A stretch of 58,814 nucleotides of DNA from Nocardia brasiliensis IFM 10847 (GTDB lineage: Bacteria; Actinomycetota; Actinomycetes; Mycobacteriales; Mycobacteriaceae), in assembly GCF_000710915.1 (NCBI RefSeq), contig NZ_BAUA01000051.1:1-58814 (forward strand). The letters are read 5' to 3'. Shown here in pieces: positions 54,834-58,814 of this stretch. Positions within the stretch are counted from its first letter, which is position 1. Every line of letters starts with the position of its first letter. The notes under the pieces are model-generated. The model was not told where the DNA came from and did no database searches. It saw only the letters and a list, made by a program, of their open reading frames with translations. Position numbers and translations under genes: made by a program.

Positions 54834-55631
54834 TCAGCTGAACGCGGCGGTGTTGGCGGCGGCCCAGCTCGCGAAGGTGGTGGCGGGGCTGCCGGTGAGA
54901 TCCGCGACGGCGGTGGTCGGTTCGGGCTGCCAGCCCAGCATCGAACCGGTCGTGTCCACGTACCACTCGGCCCCGTCCCCCATGCTGCGGGCGAAGATCT
55001 CGATCGCCTCCTCGCGGGGCACCTTGCGCACCGAGAGGGTCCGCCTGAGTGCCGTGCCGATCTGCTGGATGCGCTCGGCGCGGGTGAGCGCTTCCGGCCC
55101 GGTCAGCTCGTAGGTCCGGCCCGCGTGACCGTCGGAGAGCAGGACCGCCGCGGCAACGCGCGCGATATCGTCCATCGTGATCGGCGTGCTCGCGACCTCG
55201 GGGAACGGATCGAGGATTTCGTCCGACTCGCGGATCTGATCTGTCCAGATGGTGGAGTTCTCGATGAAGTCACCGGTGAACAGGTGCGTCCAGTCCAGAC
55301 CCGAATTCTCGACGGCCGTGGCGATCGGCGTCCAATGCGCTTCGCCGGAAAGATCCACGATCTGACCGACGCCCGCGTCCTTGGCCAGTGCCACCACCTC
55401 ATCGATGGTGTCCAGCAACGGTGCGAGGTACATCCGGTCCACCCCCTCGAAGGCGGCGGGCAGGGTGGACACCCGTCCGAGATAGCCCTCGGCGACTTCG
55501 ACACCCGGAGGTAGCGCCGCGCGCGCCGGATTGTTCGTGAGCGCTCGCACGTTCTGGGCCCCGGCCGCGACGAGGTGGTCGACGACCTTGCGGCCGATGT
55601 TTCCGGTGGCTCCCGTGACAAGAATCTGCAT
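54834..55631 (-). CDS. NAD(P)-binding NmrA/atypical SDR protein
   Basis: 265 aa. The Rossmann motif is ILVTGATGNIGRKVVDHLVA (GxxGxxG), then VRALTNNPARAALPPGVEVAEG. The segment DRMYLAPLLDTIDEVVALAK and IVDLSGEAHWTPIATAVENSG, WTHLFTGDFIENS follow, as in NAD(P)H azoreductase/quinone reductase-like atypical SDRs (QOR2 type) and NmrA sensors. The classical Tyr-x3-Lys is absent. ATG at 55629-55631 follows GGGGAT. Either a reductase or a redox sensor; substrate unknown. Confidence 0.9.
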   Translation of the reverse strand: MQILVTGATGNIGRKVVDHLVAAGAQNVRALTNNPARAALPPGVEVAEGYLGRVSTLPAAFEGVDRMYLAPLLDTIDEVVALAKDAGVGQIVDLSGEAHWTPIATAVENSGLDWTHLFTGDFIENSTIWTDQIRESDEILDPFPEVASTPITMDDIARVAAAVLLSDGHAGRTYELTGPEALTRAERIQQIGTALRRTLSVRKVPREEAIEIFARSMGDGAEWYVDTTGSMLGWQPEPTTAVADLTGSPATTFASWAAANTAAFS

Positions 55632-55735
55632 ATCCCCAAAGTGCGCGAGCGGGGCCGCGACCAACAAGCCCAAGTTCTTGTGCTTGCCGAAAAAAATCGG
55701 ACCGCGTCTGCGCACGTGGTGTGGGCAAAACGAAA

Positions 55736-55770
55736 CCGGCGCGCACACCCTGCTCGGGTGTGCGCGCCGG
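55736..55770. terminator. Terminator downstream of the ctaJ-DUF5130 operon
   Basis: Perfect 15-base stem ccggcgcgcacaccc / gggtgtgcgcgccgg with loop tgctc, about 60 bases past the DUF5130 stop on the minus strand and just upstream of the NmrA-like gene. Confidence 0.9.
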
Positions 55771-55828
55771 AAGAACACGCTCGTGGTCCGCGTCGGTAAG
55801 GCTCAGGCGCGGTAACGTTTTCGGATTG

Positions 55829-56293
55829 TCAGCGGCCGATGGCGGCGGCCATCACGCGCACCGCCGACACCAGCCCATCGATCAGCTGGCCCTGCCGGAA
55901 CGAGCTGAGCGCGGCGGTGACGCCGAGCTGGCAGACGCGGTCGTTCGCGCGGTCGGCGACCTCGCGGCCGGAGCGCACCTCGATCGCCTTGTCGTTGGGC
56001 GAGACCGCGATGAGCACCGAAGCCGGCGCTTCGGGAGTCGAGGGGAAGATCGCTTCCGCGCCGGCTGCCGGATCGGCGCCGAGATCGCCGATGAAGATGT
56101 TGAACCGCACCTTGGTCGCGCGGGTCGCCTCGGTGAGCACGTTGTCGATGGCCAGCCGCTCGTCATCGCTGAACGGGGCTTCCTTGAACACGTCACCGGC
56201 CTCGTGCACGCCGGACACGCGCCCGCTGCTGGTGACGACGTACCCGTGCGGCAGGTCGGCCTCGACCACCGCGGGCCACTTAGAACTTGCCAC
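55829..56293 (-). CDS. DUF5130-family protein (Rv2468c-like)
   Basis: 154 aa from a GTG at 56291-56293 with GGAGGCC upstream. PHGYVVTSSGRVSGVHEAGD, FSDDERLAIDNVLTEATRAT and VRFNIFIGDLGADPAAGAEA are typical, then VLIAVSPNDKAIEVRSGREVADR, which resembles the TPM_phosphatase/YgcG-like fold. The function is not established. The start lies inside the 3' end of ctaJ (14-base overlap), so translation is coupled to the oxidase subunit; this suggests a link to respiration or the cell envelope. Confidence 0.9.
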   Translation of the reverse strand: MASSKWPAVVEADLPHGYVVTSSGRVSGVHEAGDVFKEAPFSDDERLAIDNVLTEATRATKVRFNIFIGDLGADPAAGAEAIFPSTPEAPASVLIAVSPNDKAIEVRSGREVADRANDRVCQLGVTAALSSFRQGQLIDGLVSAVRVMAAAIGR

Positions 56294-56582
56294 TTGCCCG
56301 GCCTCCGATCAGCTCCGCCTTGGGGGCGTCGATGGCCGCGTGGTGACCATGCGGCTCCGCATGCCCACCGTGCGCCTCCTCGGCCCTTTCGTGATGAACC
56401 GCCGAGGTCACCTCGTCGGTCGCACTCCACAGCACCGGCGCCGAGGTCCACTGCTGACCGAGGTCGTAGTGGGCCGGCTTCTCACCAGCGAGTGGCTTAC
56501 CGAGATACGACAATCCGGCGATGGCGCCATAAATCACCAGCGGGATGCCGCCGAAGATCAGCACTGTCTCGAGAATGCTCAC
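56280..56582 (-). CDS. ctaJ: aa3-type cytochrome oxidase subunit CtaJ
   Basis: 100 aa from a GTG at 56580-56582. One N-terminal transmembrane helix, VSILETVLIFGGIPLVIYGA then IAGLSYLGKP, followed by YDLGQQWTSAPVLWSATDEV and a His-rich hydrophilic tail. This pattern (M/V-S-I-L-E-T-V-L-I ... G-Q-x-W ... W-W/L-S-A) is that of CtaJ, an accessory subunit of the actinobacterial bcc-aa3 supercomplex. In mycobacteria the gene also lies beside Rv2468c. The His-rich tail (HHERAEEAHGGHAEPHGHHA) is longer than I expect and may bind metal. Confidence 0.85.
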   Translation of the reverse strand: MSILETVLIFGGIPLVIYGAIAGLSYLGKPLAGEKPAHYDLGQQWTSAPVLWSATDEVTSAVHHERAEEAHGGHAEPHGHHAAIDAPKAELIGGRASGKF

Positions 56583-56662
56583 AGTCCAACGGTAGACGAT
56601 GCTGTGTAGTAGTTCGCCTTCTGGTCGTCCCGACCCCGTCGTGTCGAGGAGTGACACGCCAC

Positions 56663-56683
56663 GGGCGGGCGGTTTGCCCGCCC
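56663..56683. terminator. Hairpin after the small hypothetical gene
   Basis: Stem gggcgggc / gcccgccc, 5-base loop containing ttt, 16 bases past the stop at 56699 on the minus strand. Confidence 0.5.
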
Positions 56684-56698
56684 CGCCCGGCCGCGTGC

Positions 56699-57136
56699 TC
56701 AGGCGCGAGGACCACGGAAGCGGATGCGCAGGGAGATCTCCTCGGGTCCGCAGTACCGCCAGACCGCGCGGACGATCGGCCACGCGGTGCGCGCCGCGAA
56801 CAGCACCGCGCTTCCCGCCATCGTCGTCTCCAGACCGTCGTCCGGCCAGCCGTGTGCGGCCAGCTGGGTGAACGTCGCAGCCGTGAACGTACTGCCCGCG
56901 ATCAGCCGGAGGTCGACCTTGGCTCGCCGTGCCAGCGCACGGAAGGTCGTGGGTTGCTCGACGACCATCGGTGCGGGGAGTGGCGCCAACGGCGGCTCGT
57001 GACCGCAGGTGTGCTGGTCCTCGGCGTGGGCCGCCGGTTGCGCCTCGGCCGGCGGCATTACCGTGGGGTGCACCTGATCCGGGACGGCGCCGAGGCGCTC
57101 GACCTCGTCCGCGGGATGTCGGTGTGAATTCAGCAT
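56699..57136 (-). CDS. Small hypothetical protein
   Basis: 145 aa. ATG at 57134-57136 preceded at some distance by GAGGAG. Residues 1-55 are Pro/His/Ala-rich and disordered. The rest is FRALARRAKVDLRLIAGSTF, QLAAHGWPDDGLETTMAGSA, VLFAARTAWPIVRAVWRYCG, with a weak amphipathic helix near 105-125. High GC at third positions supports coding. I recognise no family. It is followed by a hairpin and separated from ctaJ by about 117 bases. Confidence 0.65.
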   Translation of the reverse strand: MLNSHRHPADEVERLGAVPDQVHPTVMPPAEAQPAAHAEDQHTCGHEPPLAPLPAPMVVEQPTTFRALARRAKVDLRLIAGSTFTAATFTQLAAHGWPDDGLETTMAGSAVLFAARTAWPIVRAVWRYCGPEEISLRIRFRGPRA

Positions 57137-58250
57137 CTCTGTGTTGTTCTCCTCGTGTGGAATCCGTGTTCCAGGACCGCGTCAGCCCGCCGAGCAACGG
57201 ACTCGTGAATCTTCAGGGAATGTGACCAGCACACAATCAAGTGCACGTTTCGAATTACCGGCGAACCCGATCCGCAAGTTTGTCGGAGTTCGCCCACCTC
57301 GCCGGACCGGAAGGCGATCACGAGCATAACTAAAAACGGCTAGGTTTCAACGTTTGTTTTGAACCGTTCCTACTGGACCGTTCCGAACGCGAGGAGAAGT
57401 GTTCCAGCGTTGATCGGACCCGAATTGGACGTGACTCCGAGTCCGGCTATTCCAACGTGGTGCAGGCTTCCATTGGAATTCCGCATCGATTCCAATTAAT
57501 TCATGCTGACAACCGGCGCGCAGGTGGGTGGTCGCCTCCAAGCCATTTGAACGGGTCCAGAATCGGTATTTACCAGCTATTTTGGAATCTCGAATCGGGC
57601 TGGACACCTCTAGGACAGCACTACCGCACACTTGTCAGGGTTGTTCCGACCCCTGGTCCGTGGTTCACTGGACGGCGAGTTGAGCGCGGCGATCTCCTCG
57701 CGCGCCGACTCCCCCGGACTCAAACAGGGAATGTGACCGAGAATCGGGGTGAAACCGGTGGGCTTCCGTCGCAAGCGGAGGTCCACCCTCAGCATTCCGG
57801 GCTCGGTCTTGTTCATGCCGGACCGTCCGGTTCCATTGTTCGAAATTGGGTGGGAGCATTATCGGCGGCGAATAATCGGGCACGATTATGATCGGATGGA
57901 AGCATTCCGGGTGGGTGTGCTCGGCGATGAGGTTTTCGGGTGAGTGCATATCGCCATCCAACTGGCGCGAGGTCGGCCCGTTCCGGTGTTCGATGCTGGT
58001 TCCGACAGACCGGTGCACAAGTTGTTCCTGCGCACTTGCGTTTGGGTGGTCGGCTGGCCGCCGAAGTTCGCCAGCTCAGTTTGGTGCAGCTGCCGCGGGA
58101 GTTTCATGGATAGCGCTGAGCACGTCGAGTGCCGTTCCCAGCCGTAGGTGCAAGTCAGGCGCTCGATGTCTCGTTCCGGCGTGGTCGACTGGCTGTGGTG
58201 CCGTTCTCGAGAGTTTCTTTTCGAGGGCGGGGGTATGCGGGCGCCCTTGA
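57137..58250. other. Intergenic region, visibly less GC-rich, no supported gene
   Basis: The first several hundred bases (about 57225-57600 and 57820-58000) contain many A/T-rich words (aactaaaaacggctaggttt, ttggaattccgc, attatcggcggcgaataatc) not seen elsewhere in the window. Open frames here have poor codon use and no ribosome binding sites. The repeated words accgttcc at 57365-57390 and gcattccggg near 57793 and 57904 are noticeable. It may be transferred or decayed DNA. Confidence 0.4.
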
Positions 58251-58530
58251 GATCTGCACCACTTCCCGGGACTCGCACCAGTTCTCGGGACTCGCACCAG
58301 TTCTCGGGATCTCCACCAGTCTCACGGCTCGCACCAGTTCCCGGGATCCCCACCGGTCTCGCGACTCGCGGAAGTACTGGGACCTCCACCAGCCTTTGGA
58401 TCTCCACCAGTCCCCGGGATCCCCACCAGCTCTCGGGATCCGCACCGCCTCCCAGGATCCGCACCAGTCTCACGACTCGCACCAACTCTAGAGATCCACA
58501 CCAACTCTCGGGATCCGCACCGCTTCGGGG
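58251..58530. repeat. Degenerate tandem array, 18-19-bp period, about 15 units
   Basis: Units on the theme gatccgcaccagtctcgg or gactcgcaccagttctcgg follow one another from about 58251 to 58530, each beginning ga-t/c-c and carrying caccagt. The period is mostly 18-19. The core gcacca...ctcgg also occurs in the array at 9444-9850 (for example gcaccactcgctcgg at 9557), so both belong to one repeat family. Confidence 0.85.
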
Positions 58531-58753
58531 GGTTAGACTGGGTACCGATCCCGAAAACTGGTGCAGCGGTGGGCTTTCTATGTGTCGACACGCACCAAGC
58601 TGTCGCTGGTACACACCACCCTCGGGGACTTCCCTGAGGTCGCCGGCTCCGCGGAATCCGCAGTACATCAAAGCAACCAAGTCTGGGCGGTCCCCTGGAT
58701 TTGTGCGTGATCCTCTGCGCGACAGTGCAACCCATGGCCTCACAGAGCTTCCA

Positions 58754-58806
58754 TACGGTTCACAGCAGCTACAACCCCTGTGAACCGTACCGAACCTCTG
58801 TGAACC
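58754..58806. repeat. Inverted and direct repeat of ctgtgaacc at the right edge
   Basis: tacggttcacag (58754-58765) and ctgtgaaccgta (58778-58789) are perfect 12-base inverted repeats with a 12-base spacer; ctgtgaacc occurs again at 58798-58806 in direct orientation, 20 bases after the previous one. Likely a regulatory or protein-binding site for a gene beyond the window. Confidence 0.6.
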
Positions 58807-58814
58807 CCCACCTA

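Noticed and set aside
58148..58783. Open frames through the right-hand repeat array
   Set aside because: Translations on both strands are low-complexity, without a ribosome binding site or any family motif; the array is better explained as non-coding DNA.

Overview
The window is high-GC actinobacterial DNA. The best fit is Nocardia or a close relative in the Mycobacteriales; the genus is an inference. The evidence is a mycobacterial-type integration host factor, two ClpP paralogues beside clpX and tig, a mycothiol-type DsbA-like reductase, an ECF42 sigma factor with its DGPF partner, a CtaJ cytochrome oxidase subunit, and a gene order (clpX, clpP2, clpP1, tig ... lipP-like hydrolase ... nei, rpiB, DsbA-like, pepN, DUF5130/ctaJ) that I recognise from the Mycobacterium tuberculosis Rv2457c-Rv2468 region.

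Layout. 1-904: an unrecognised secreted protein with Pro- and Gln-rich C-terminal sequence that runs off the left edge. 1302-5041: a YdeP-type molybdopterin oxidoreductase with its FdhD maturase, then a small membrane protein. 5157-9408: mIHF, an OsmC protein with an O-acetylhomoserine sulfhydrylase, an NTF2-like protein behind a KstR-like operator, and a membrane protein. 9440-9850: a non-coding array of degenerate 19-bp repeats. 9958-14311: two independent Lrp-regulator/exporter pairs (EamA plus an aldo/keto reductase; LysE) and a PhzF-like protein. 14324-20673: an L7/L12-CTD-like small protein, a STAS protein, and the proteostasis block clpX-clpP2-clpP1-tig-FKBP.

20847-44460 is accessory DNA sitting between tig and nei. 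It holds phosphoketolase, a Hen1-Pnkp RNA repair pair (hen1 carries a one-base frameshift and a repetitive linker), a LipP-like hydrolase with a second KstR-like site, a TetR regulator, trans-aconitate methyltransferase behind a long palindrome, an SDR, a pair of KAS III-like proteins of which the second has lost its catalytic residues, a LuxR regulator lacking its ATPase, a TPR protein ending in two tandem YezG-like immunity modules, a VOC protein, tRNA-Pro and tRNA-Gly, a diguanylate cyclase, and a two-component system next to a penicillin-binding-type lipoprotein. The last group is bracketed by an intact nei on one side and a decayed nei 3' end on the other.

44491-57136 returns to conserved order: nei-rpiB, an M48 protease, the DsbA-like reductase, a flavin reductase, DGPF/ECF42, NUDIX, purC, pepN, an NmrA-like protein, ctaJ-DUF5130 and a small hypothetical. 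57137-58814 has no convincing gene. It is visibly less GC-rich at first, then holds a second 18-19-bp repeat array and a terminal inverted repeat.

The strongest leads are the frameshifted Hen1-Pnkp locus, the KAS III pair with a catalytically degenerate partner, the TPR/double-YezG protein, the nei relic bounding an inserted block, the two KstR-like operators, and the shared 19-bp repeat family.
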